From Progne subis subis (taxonomy: Eukaryota > Chordata > Aves > Passeriformes > Hirundinidae), in NCBI GenBank assembly GCA_022316685.1, contig JAKJHU010000133.1:186001-250000 (forward strand): a stretch of DNA of 64,000 nucleotides, in the 5' to 3' direction. The notes under the pieces were generated by a model, which saw nothing but the letters and a program-made list of their open reading frames with translations, was not told the origin of the DNA and did not search any database. Below are positions 51,101 to 63,100 of the stretch, piece after piece. Both the position numbers and the translations under genes were made by a program. How positions within the stretch are numbered: position 1 is the first letter of the stretch; every line of letters begins with the position of its first letter.

Positions 51101-54100
51101 AGAGCCCTCAAACCAAACGCATCCCCAAACGCAGCACCAGTGACCCCCCAGGCCAGCCCACAATGGGATACCAGATGCCGCTCCTCAGTACTGGGCCTGG
51201 AACCAGTGGCCCCCAAACTGCCCTGTTCTCCCTCCCCAGAGGAACCACCTCCCCGTCGTGTGTCCCTCTGTGGGTTGCCCGGACAGCTGCTCCTTGCAAC
51301 CCCGGCACCCATCCCCGGAGACGACACCCACGCCGGCCCTGTTCTGCCTTTCACTGACCAAAACCCCTACTTTCGTCCCTTTTTTCTTCCTCCCTCGCAT
51401 CACAGCAAGAGCCATGCTGCAGGGTACAGTCCTCACCGGGATGGTAACATCAGGGACAACTTCATCAGCCCGGCCACAGAGGGCAGAGAGAGTTAACTGC
51501 AGCCTTGGCAAGATAGAACCCATCCCTGCAGGCTGGGAAATAAGTAATTCCTTCCTTGAAGCAACGGCAACGCCTCTTGGCTCCTACCCCACTGCCCCAC
51601 CACACAGGGCTTGCCCCAGCATGGCACAGTACGGCACGGCATGGCGTGGCAGGACAGGGGTACCTGACCATCCATGTCCCCACTGATCAGCTCATGCCCA
51701 CACCCACCAAGCCCTGGCAGGAGCTCATGGCCAGGGGCTGGTGGTGCAGCCAGCCCTGTGGTGCAGTGACAGCCCCATGGCCTCGTGCACCAACGGGTGT
51801 GGCGGCACAGCCCGTCCAGCACTGCATCCCTCCGGTCCCTCCAGCCTGGCACGATGCCCGATGCTGTCCCTTCCCTCCTCTCCTCCTGGCTGGCTGCCTC
51901 AGCCCCGCCACAGGCAGCTCAGGCAATGCTAAGAGCAGCTACTGCTAGGCTCAAATCTGGGCATCCTGGGTGGTAGGGGAGCCAGCCTGGCACAGCCCAG
52001 CACTGCACGCCCCTCAGAAAGGCAGCTTTGACCCTGCCAGAGCCACGGTCTGGTGTGAGATGACGGCAGAGAATCACTGCTGGTCACAGCAGACCCTTGG
52101 GCACCAAGGACACGCACTGAGTCCAGCACAGAGTAGTACCCCCACCACATTTCTCAGCAGAGGAGAAATGCTGTTGGAGGTGGACGGTTTTGAACTCTCC
52201 TTGCTTCACCTGTCTCACACCAGCACAGACATTTGCCCATGTAGCACCCAGACCCACTGGCACTAGCCAGGGCTCCCAACACTCATGTCCCTGCCAGCCC
52301 GAAAGCCCACCCTTGAAGGAAGCCAAGTCCTGGTCTGTCCTGGCCCCTTTCTCCTGTGGCAGGGGAGGAGATGCAGGGCATGCACTGAGGGGGTCCCACA
52401 CCTCACATCTGCAAATCACTGGCATTGAGGGGGCTCTGTGGCACTGGTGCTCCCAGCCCCAAGCCTCACGCTGTGATCTGAGGTAGGAGCAGTGAGGAAA
52501 GCACAGGCACAGACAGGGCTCTTCACACCCTCCCCCTCTCCTCCACTTAATGGGGCAGAAAAAACAATTAGCTTCATAAATCCCACCGAGGGGGTTGGGA
52601 GCTCCCCATGGATGTGGACAGGGCAGGGCTCTGCATCCCTCTCACATCCACATCAGGAATCAGAGACTAACAGCACTCCCTGACTTCCCTGATTCCAACA
52701 GCTCCTGCAAACCCCTCTGTACCCTCCAGGACCCCTCCCAGGCCCCCATGTACCCCCTCCGAGAACTCCAGACCCTACAGAGAGTCAGGCTACCTTGACC
52801 CAAATTATCTCCTGCTCTGATTTTGAATACTGTGATCTGGCACCTTTCCCCAAATCTGCACTCAAAGGAACAGGGGTCTGCAGAGATCTGGCAGATGGGG
52901 AAACTGAGGTAGGGAAGGGGTATCTGACCTGCCTGAGCTCACCCAGAAGAGGATCAGCATCACATCCGCAGTTGATTCAGGACCCCATCCTCCAGGCAGC
53001 ACTGCCTCTGGTCTCTGGTCCCTCAGGTCCCTGAGGGGTGCAGAGGGCTCTGCCACAGGACCCCTGAGCGTGCGTGGTCCCTGCAAGGGGGGGACCCGTG
53101 GCCAAGCTGTGCCTCCACCCCAGCCTTGCACCATCAGCTGCACTAATAGTGGGGTTTGATTTCCTCACGGCAGCAAGGCTGAGGCCATGGGGGATCAGCC
53201 AGCACTCACTGCCTGCTGCAGTGACATCAGCCTTGGGCACCAACCACACTCCAGGCTGAGAGCTCAGCTCTGGCCAGCCCTCTGGCCTCCCCCGAGTGGT
53301 GGAAACCCCAGAGGAAACGTGTCAGGGATCTCCGCTGGCAGTTCTGGTGACATATGGAACCTCACCCGGGCCACCACGGGGAGCTGCAGAGGCCACGTGC
53401 GATGCTCAGAGAGTCCCAGGGCAGTGCCGGGGTGGGGAGCGGCATGACTCAGCCTGCTTGTGAAATTCCTATTTTTCCTGTTGTCTGGACAAGCCAGTGA
53501 CCTTGGAGACCTCAGTCCACAGTGGCCAGGCCCCACCACAGGCGGCAGGGTGGCACATGGCAAAGCCAGATTTTGAGGTCCCATCCCAGGTGGCATGCAG
53601 AGGGCCAGGCAGAGGTTTGGGAGTAATATTCTCCCCAGCAGCTTTCTCCAGGGCACATGGGTGTGTGAGGTCCAGCCGTGCACTCGGCTCTGCCCCATGT
53701 CTGCATCCAGCCTCATCAACAAGCCGCAGGAGCCAGCAGCTTCCCGCATCCTGGGCGTGCACTGACCCCCAGGTGCCCTTTGCCCCCAAGCCTCACAACC
53801 CCAGGATTCCCTTCCCAAAACATGCCTCATGCAGCCACTGTCACACTCCCAGGGGCCAGGGATCAGCACGGGGTGTCCCATCTCGAATCCCAAAGGACAG
53901 AATTGCTAGAAAGCAGCGCACAGGAGAGGCAATTCACTGGTGGCGATGCCCAGTGGGGTCCTGGGGCCCCTTTCCCCGAGCATCCCCTGTACCCAGCTGG
54001 AGGGAGGAACTCGCCAAGCCCGGCACGTGGCGCAGCCCAGCAAATATTTAGACAACACTGCTCCCTGGCCAGCCAGGCCAGGGTCCCACACACGCCAGGC

Positions 54101-57100
54101 CACGTGCAGGGCCACAGCCATACCCCATGGGAGATCCCTGATGAGGAATGGCTTGAGGAATGCTCGCTGGGACAGGGCATGGGGTCATCCTGGACTAGCC
54201 AAAGCGGAGCGAGGGGCGTTCAAGGGAAGAGAGCAGGCTCCAGCGCCAGTGGTGCTTGGAGCAGGAGGAGGGCGGCTGCTCCCCTGCTGCTCCTGGGGAG
54301 CTGAGCCAAACATCTGCTCCCGCCTACGGGCTGTGCCGAGCCCGAGGAGCTGCAAGGAAGCCGGAGCCAGGCCAGCCAGAGCGCAGCGGGTGTCAGCTCC
54401 AGAGCATCCCTCCCAGGAGGATGCTGCTGGCAGCCCCCAGCCCTGCTGGAGGGGACCACAGGCTCTGCAGCACTTGGGCTGCCAGCAGCACCATCAAAGT
54501 GCCCTGGGACAGTGCCTGGGGTGTGCCATGGGCTAGACACATATTCCGTGTTCCCAATTCCAAAAGCTGCTGCCTCAGCTCCATTTCATGCCCACGAGCA
54601 GAGGCAGGGCAGTATCCAGCTCATGAGGGTGCAGATGCTGCCACTGCTGCAGTGGGATGCAATGCTGCCTCCCTTTCTACCTCCAACAAACAAGGACAAA
54701 GGACATCCTAAAATCACAGCAGTCCCATGGTCAAACAAAGATTTCCCCAGGGCTCTAGAAGCCCTAAGGGACATGCAGAGCTCCAGGGACTGGCTCCAGA
54801 GCTACACTCCCACACCATAGCCCCATAGCACACACAGACCATCACTGCTCCTGCAGCCACTGCAGCAGAAGGTGCTGACTCAGCAGCCAGCCCTGCTAGC
54901 TCCCTCTGCACCCCATGAGCTCCCGATTGCAGCAAAGCCTTGCAGCATTACACTCACTCCCACCGTGACCCAGCTGGACCTAGGGAACACCCAGGGATGG
55001 TGCTGAGCCACTACTCAGGACGCAGCACATCAGGTCATGTTCTGGGCACACAGGGCACAGGCGGAGACACACCAACATGTGGCACACTGTGGTGACACTG
55101 CTCAGACATGCAGGACAGGGCCAGAAAAGCAGGCCAAACCTGGCTTGCACATCCAGCTCCATGGTCCTCACCACTGCCTGGTTCACATGCAGGTGTGCAC
55201 ACAAAGGCACCCATGCTGTGGTTATGCAGAAAAGAGGTATCCCTGGGGATGCTCCCAGTAGAGTGACCTTGGTGGGGTGACCTCCAGTGTTCAGGAAACA
55301 ATCCCAGCCTGGATGGGTGGGAAAGCATCATCCGTCACCGCATCCTTCCTGGAACTGGCCTCAGGGCAGGGAACAGCAAGTGGCCACTGAATGGCAGCAG
55401 GTGGGCACCAGACTTGACCAAGGAAGGGAGTGAATATGTTTTAGTGCTGGAGAAACAGTCTGAGACTGCTCATGCCCTGCCCAAACCCCAAGGACAGGTA
55501 GGACAGGGCAGGAGAGCAGCAGCATCCCTTCCATCCCTCCAGTCACCCCACACAACCTGGTGAGTGCTCCCTGTGCCAGGTCCCTGTCCTGATGCAGCAC
55601 ACAAGCGGGTACGGTGACATTGGGAACAAAAGGTATGTGCTGCCGAACAGGGAGCCAAAGTCAGAGCTTTCCAGACCCTGAAACCAGCAGCAGGTAGAGA
55701 GGAGTGGCAAGTGTCATGCTGATGGATGCAGGCACAGCTAGGTGAGGAGCCAGGATGCCGATACATTTGGCTTACACAGGAATGCTGCTGAGGTCTCAGG
55801 TGTCCTCAGCCAAACCCTGCTCAGACCTGACCATCCATCTCCCTCTCTAAGCTGGGCCTCAAGTCCCCCACAGCCTCCTTGGCTGGGCTCACCCCAACCC
55901 CTCCCAAGCCAAATCCACCTCAGTACCTTGTGTGCAGTCCCCTTGCCCCGGCCGTGCCTCACTTACCTCAACCCTCGCTCATTCCAGTCTGCTTCCTCAC
56001 CAAACCACGGGGATGCCGGGTTGCATCCCACAGCCCCACACGTCTCCAGCAGGGACGTGTCACTGCGTCCTCTGAGCCGTCTCTGACCTACTGCCCTACA
56101 AGCTGGGGCGTGCGCTGGCGTGGTGCCGGGGACGCTGCCCCGCGGCTGGGGCTGGGGAACGCCGGCCCCATCTGCAGCACGCGGCTCCTGCCCGGTGCAT
56201 TAACAGCACCGGGAGATGGGGCCTGGGGCGGTGGTGGCTTTCTAGGTCAGAGCCAGAGAGGAGGCTGCATGGGGGCTGTGCTGAGTGAGGGGCTGTGCTG
56301 AGTGAGGGGCTGTGCTGGGTGAGGGGCTGTGCTGGGTGAGGGGCTGTGTTGGGTGAGGGGCTGTGCTGGGTGAGGGGCTGTGCTGGGTGAGGGGCTGTGC
56401 TGGGTGAGGGGCTGTGTTGGATGAGGGGCTGTGCTGGGTGAGGGGCTGTGTTGGATGAGGGGCTGTGCTGGGTGAGGGGCTGTGCTGAGTGAGGGGCTGT
56501 GCTGGGTGAGGGGCTGTGTTGGATGAGGGGCTGTGTTGGATGAGGGGCTGTGCTGGATGAGGGGCTGTGCTGGGTGAGGGGCTGTGCTGGGTGAGGGGCT
56601 GTGCTGGATGAGGGGCTGTGTTGGGTGAGGGGCTGTGTTGGATGAGGGGCTGTGTTGGATGAGGGGCTGTGCTGGGTGAGGGGCTGTGCTGGGTGAGAGA
56701 GGCTGTGTTGGATGAGGGGCTGTGCTGGGTGAGGGGCTGTGTTGGGTGAGGGGCTGTGCTGGGTGAGGGCTGTGCTGGGTGAGGGGCTGTGCTGAGTGAG
56801 GGGCTGTGCTGGGTGAGGGGCTGTGCTGGGTGAGGGGCTGTGTTGGATGAGGGGCTGTGTTGGATGAGGGGCTGTGTTGGGTGAGGGGCTGTGCTGGATG
56901 AGGGGCTGTGTTGGGTGAGGGGCTGTGCTGGGTGAGGGGCTGTGCTGGGTGAGAGAGGCTGTGTTGGATGAGGGGCTGTGCTGGGTGAGGGGCTGTGCTG
57001 GGTGAGGGGCTGTGTTGGATGAGGGGCTGTGTTGGGTGAGGGGCTGTGCTGGATGAGGGGCTGTGCTGGGTGAGGGGCTGTGCTGGGTGAGGGGCTGTGC

Positions 57101-60100
57101 TGGGTGAGGGGCTGTGCTGGGTGAGAGGGGCTGTGCTGAGTGAGGGGCTGTGCTGAGTGAGGGGCTGTGTTGGGTGAGGGGCTGTGCTGGATGAGGGGCT
57201 GCACTGGGTGAAGGGTTGTGCTGGCTGAGTGGAGTCTCGATGAGGGACTGTGCTGGATGAGTGCTCCTGGCCAGCTCCTTATCTCATCTGGCCCTCAGTA
57301 GGAGGGAATGCCCCTGCTCTACTTCCTGGGTTCTGCACCCAGAGCGTGCAGGCTCCTGGACAGGGCACCCCAGTGTACCCCAGCACCCAGCCAAAGGCAT
57401 GCTCTGGGACAGAGACCCTGCCATGCTGCCCGCTCTGGGAGACCCCCCTCCAAAATCCTGCTGTGGGGCCATGGGGGATGAAGCTGTGAAACTGTGTAAA
57501 TCACTACATAGCCCTGTGCCTGCAATGACCCTAGGGAAATGGCTGAGCCCCAGGATATGCCCCTGTGGATGAGGGGTGCCTGTGCTGCCCTGGCTCACTC
57601 CTGAACCCCTCCTTGGCAAGGGTACCTAGCACAGAGCCCTCAGTCTGTCTCTGGCGTGGCATGTTAGAGAACTCCAGGCACATCCAGGGCATCATGCTAG
57701 GGCTCTGCATAGGAACATAGACTGTGGCACCACATCACTGACAGCCTCACCCACACGGGGGGATGGTGGTGCTGCCAGGGCCTCACAAAGGCACCACCAT
57801 GCAGGGATCCCTCCCCAAAGCTTGCACCTTCCTGAAGGAGAAGTAAATCCTGCCCATAGCAGTGCAGGGCTGAGCTGTTGTGGGGCCCTGACCCTGACCA
57901 CACTCCCCCTGTTCAGTGGTTGATGGAGACGAAGTGTTGCTCCAGTCACCCCTCCCGGCACTGCCTCCGAAGCCAAGGGCACCCCAAGGTTATCTGCCTG
58001 CATGAGCAGCACTAAGGAGGGCGATGGGGAGCAGTGTACCCTTCATCCCCACAGCCAGCCCTGCTGCAACCCCAGCCACCTGGGACAGTCCAAATCCACC
58101 CCACTGCCAACCACACCTTGAGGTCCAGTGGCAGAACGTGGTGACCTCTGGCTGCCAAGCAATAGGTTAAGACCTACAGGAGGGTCTGTGTTGAAGCAGC
58201 ACAAGGCTCCCTCGTTCACAAGCACAGGGCAGCCCCCAAGGTCACATGCCCATGGGGAGGATAGGTCTGACACCCACAGTGCTGCAGACACTCTCAGCCC
58301 GCAGCTGGAGCATGGCAGGGGCAGAAGCCAGCAGTGGTGTGTCCCCGGCAGCTGCAAGATGTGCCTACAGGCCATATCTGGGGAGCACTGGCCCTAGGAT
58401 GGGTGTGAAGCCACAGGCTGTGCTCTGTCTTGCACCAAACTGACGTGACTACAGGCACCCCAGGAGGGCCATAGCAGCACTGTCAAGAAGCCAAATACCT
58501 CCTCAGGCTCTGGGACAGCTCAAACACCCAAATTATTTATTTTCTCCTGTGCAGAAACAGGAAACCTCCAACATGTTCAAATCCTGGACCCTTGCCAGAG
58601 TCAGAGGCACCTCAACAGTGCAGCAGGAGCTGGAAACATCTGGCAAGAGAATGTGAGCCCTTGGAGTGCTGGGTTGTGCTCATCTGGCAGGAGATGCCTC
58701 TGGCCCCATGGGTGGAAGTATGGAGGCTGATGGGGGTCTTATAACTAGGGACCCTACTCAGCATCACACCCTGCTCCATGTGGAGTCATCCATCAGCAAT
58801 AACCCCTTGATGCCCAGTTCTCACTGGGGTGCTGAGATCTGATCCAGCCTGTCCCACCACAGACCACCAGGAGTCCCACAGGATGCCCCCACAGTGCCTG
58901 TGTCACAGGAAGCCACTCGGACTGACTGGTGTAAACTGAAGAGCACTTCAGAAAGCAGCAGCATTCATCCCTGGCAGGATTCTGGCTCAGGGCTTCTGCA
59001 GCTACAGACCATGCACTTTTCTCAGCTCCCCGCTCCAGGAACATCCAGATCAAGCTGGACACTTCCCACATGCTGGGAGAGCAACTCATTCTGGCTCAGG
59101 AGCCCATCAGCCCCAAGAAGCCCCCAGCTGGCCCAGCACCACCAGCACTGCTGGCAGGGATCCTAGGATGTTGGAGGCACGATCCAATCCTAACCAGACC
59201 GGCTGTAACCTATATACCGCCCCATCCACCCCCGCTGTGCCAGGCGTTCCCCCACCAAACAGGAGCGGGTGAAACCTCCTGAAGAGCCCCAATCCAGGCA
59301 GGACTCCCCGCATGGGCACGTACCCCGTGGTGATGTCATCGTCCTCCGTCAGCGTCTTCCCCATCAGATCACTGTCGCTCATGTACCCCGACTTCAGCTC
59401 CACATCGTCGGTGTCCAGCGCCTCGACCAGCTCCAGGCGGGAGATGTGGCTCAGCTTGCTGGGGCTGCGCATGGGCATGGTGTGCGAGTAGTGTGCCCGC
59501 TCCCCGTGCGCGTACCAGCTCGGCGTGCCCTCGGAGCGGCACGTCCCCCCAAGCGATGGCGCGTCCCCGGCCTGCAGACGTGGGCTGGACTGCCCATAGC
59601 GCCAGGACAAAGGGGAGGAGCGGTTGGAGAGGCTGGAGACGCTCCGTGGGTTGGCTTCATCGCTGTCATAGCAGGTCATCTCAAGGGAGCTGTGAGGACA
59701 GGCAGCCAGAGAGTTAGGGCAGGGCACAGGGGGCAGTGGAGATCTGTGCCCTCCCTCACCCCCTGCCAGAACTGGGTCTGCAGCTGCTCAGATACTAAAA
59801 CTGCCTGTTTTGAGGCAGCCAGGCAAGGCCAGAGGCTCCCAGGACTGCGGTTGCAGGGACGCTGTCTGTCCTGGACAGCCTCCATCTCCACCTGGCAAAG
59901 GATAGTCCCCTCCTTCCGTGCCAGCCCAGTGTCCCACAGTCCAGAACCTGCTGGGACACGCACACCGCAGTCTTTAGTGATGCCCATGTCTCCCCAAGGA
60001 CAGCGGAATAGGACATGGGGTGTGATGGGGGCTCTGTGCTCAAGTAAATCTACAAAGGCAACACTCGACCACAGCCCTGTCCACCCATGTTGGAACATGG

Positions 60101-63100
60101 CCGGGGATGCCACCAGGACTGGTGGCAAATGCACCTGGGAGAGGGGTCAACACAACCCTGGAGACTGGTCCCAAAATCCATCTGTGCTGAACTCTCCTAC
60201 TGGGGCAACTTTACTGGAAAGCCTGGATACGCTCCCATGTCTGTGCTGCTTCTGCTCAGCTACCTCTCCTCCAGCACCTCAAGATCACACCAGACGCAGG
60301 ACAGGACAAACTGGGGTGGTGGCACTGATCCCAGGGAATGCAACAGTGGGCCATGCCAGGGAGGGGAGGCTGTGAGTGAAAGGATGCTGAGGGACAGAGC
60401 TGGAACCAGTCCCTGCAGCAGCACCTCACACTGAACCCCTGCAGACTGAACCCCCACATCTGGGCAGGAACCCCCAGAGAGGGCTGCCCAAAGCACAGTG
60501 CTCTCTCACAAGCAGCCAGCCCAGAGCCCTCTAGTGCTTCAGGAATGGGGAGTTCCATCACTCCATGCGCCTCTCGGGGTTTATTTTGGGCAAACAGTGA
60601 TTCTAAAACTAAATTTAGCCACGAGAAACGATTACTTCTTGGAGCAGCTCCTTGGGAACCCACAGTCCTCAAATTGGCTCCCAACACTATTATCAGTAAA
60701 TTATTCCCTAGCTTGGATTAAATGCTCCTGCAGGAGCACCCAAAGCCAAACCCAGGCTGCAGCACTGAATCTAAAACAGGGAACTACATAAAAAAAACTA
60801 GGAAGTTTGTTTAAGCGGAACTAAAAGGGGCAGCTAAAAGGGTTTTGTTTTTGTCGGCTGCACAAAGGCTGTTTGAGGATGTGCTGCCGGCAGCTCAGAG
60901 CACACGCCAACCGTGTCTCTGAGCAGGAGGAACAGAAGCTTCACCTCGAATCCTGGGTTCAGTTCTGGGCCCCTCATGACAAGAAAGACGTTGAGCGGCT
61001 GGAGTGTGTCCAGAGAAGGGCAACAGAGCTGGGGAAGGGTCTGAATCACCTGGAGCGGCTGAGGGAGCTGGGAAAGGGGTTCAGCCTGGAGAAAAGGAGG
61101 CTCAGGAGGGACTTTCTGAATCTCCACAATGCCCTGACAGGAGGGGGGAGCCAGGGGGGAGTTGGGCTCTGCTCATAGGGAACAAGGGACAGGACAAGAG
61201 GAAACAGCCTCAAGTTTTGCCAGGGGAGGTTCAGGTTGGATATTAGAGAAAATCTCTTCCCTGAAAGGGTGGTCAGGCAATGGCACAGGCTGCCCAGGGC
61301 AGTGGTGGGGTCACCATCCTTGGAAGTGTTTAAAAAACATGTGGATGTGGCTCTTGGGAACATGATGTAGCGGTGAACATGGCAGCACTGGGGAAATGGT
61401 TGGACTTGATGATCTTAGAGACTTTCTCCAACTGTCCTCCAAGTGTCCACTGAATCTCCTCAGTGACTCTATGACTCCATGATCCTCTAAGCCCCAAGGA
61501 AGTTCATGCAGTCCTGCTGCCAGGAGTATGGTGACATCTTTCAGGAATAACATTGTGCCCTAACAAGACAACTGCAAAGACTGACCCCTCAGCCAGCGGA
61601 TGGAAGAACTCGGTGAGGATAACAAGAGAAATCTGAGGAATACTTTGTGGAAGGAATAGAGACCCCAAAGCAGCTACAGGACATCAGCGATGCAGGCACA
61701 TCCAGAGGACTTGCAGATGACATCTGTATTGAACAGACTTGTAGGAAGTGCTCCCCAGAGCAGAATGAGTGGGTACGTGTGTAATTACAACGTACCAGGA
61801 AAGAGCTGACACAGCTTTGGGAAAGGAAAATCTGGCTCATAGCTGCAGAGGAGCTCCTGAAGGGATGCAGGGATCTGCTGAGGGTGCTGTGGGCTATTGA
61901 AATAAAAAAAGCTTCCAAATAAATTCAGCTGCCATGAGATAAGAGAGATGATCGTCACACATTTAAGTCCCACTGAAAGGGACAGAGTGCAGGGGTAGGG
62001 ATCCCTGGGCCATCCATAGCCATTCTTCTCCACGGCAGGAATGCAGCTGAGGCATCCGCCATGTGATGTACTCAGAGCTCATCAAGGAAAGGAAATGATA
62101 GTGAAGAGTCAAATCCCACCAGCAATGCTAATTTAATCACCCTTAATGTCCTCGCCCTATTTTCCTAAGACCTGAGCTGAGGAGGATCTCTGAAGGAGCT
62201 GAGCTCTGCCGTGAGGAGCGGGGTGGAGTCTGACACTTAGGAAAGCGAAAGGAACACAACGCAGCCCTGGCTTGGCATTAGCAGTGCTGGGCTCTGACCC
62301 AGCAAAGGGATGGCAGAGCTGTAATGGATCATTTCAGGAAATGGCCAGCTCAGAAAATGTAGTGGCCCCATGTAAATCCCACTGCCACAGCTCTCTGCTG
62401 CTCCTGGCTCAGAAAACATCCAGGAGGCACAGCAAGGGTGAGCAAGGTCTAGAAATGTCAGGTGATGAAGAGGGAGATCAAAGGGCTGCTTCATCCTGGG
62501 CAAGGCTGGTTGGGGAGTGACATGGGGAGGTCTGTGATAGTGAATGGCGGGTAAGAGGTGGGAGGAAGCTGCTGCTTTTTGTCCCTTCCAAGACAAAAAA
62601 ACAGGATCGAGGGAGACCACGAGGTGGCAACACACTCCAGGAGAAGGATGTTCCCACGTTCCCACTTTCCCAACCGGCAGACACCCACACAACCTTGCAA
62701 ATCCAGAGTGAAGCAGAAACCATGAGCGATCTCAAGTGAGTGACCATGGGGGACCACAGGCAGTCCCAGATGCGCGTCAGAGCCCTCTAAGCACAGACAT
62801 TGTGCTTTGGTTCTCCATACAGCGCTCACCCTGTCACCATCCCCACCATTCCCTCGCTCTGGTCTGGGCAGGGCACCCCAGTGTACCCCCGCCTCTGCTC
62901 CTGGGCTCTGGCTGAGAGTTCCTCTGTCAACACCCTACACAGAGCAGAAAAACAAAGTCACAGAGAGGGATGGAGCCTCTGGTGCAAACTGTGTTGGGCA
63001 CAGGTAATACCTTCATCTCTGGTGGTCCATTCAGCGTCACCTGACCAATGGAACAGATCTCAACCCCTCTCTCTGCTCTGTCAGCTCCCCTCACTGCCAC

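Larger units (their letters stand above)
48143..59323 (-). other. NAV1: Large NAV1 intron with internal CpG island and minisatellite
   Basis: 11.2 kb. Contains an alternative first exon within a CpG island (about 50.2-50.9 kb), a CR1 fragment (48895-49045) and a 17-bp minisatellite (56271-57262). The remainder, 51-56 kb and 57.3-59.3 kb, shows nothing recognised. Confidence 0.65.

Noticed and set aside
49982..51163. 393-residue open frame on the minus strand across the CpG island
   Set aside because: Stop-free by GC composition. Only the 47-nt ATG exon at 50783-50829 has splice support.
56242..57204. 320-residue open frame on the minus strand, Pro/Ser/His/Gln-rich
   Set aside because: It is the translation of the 17-bp minisatellite; the unit has no stop in any minus-strand frame, so length carries no evidence of coding.
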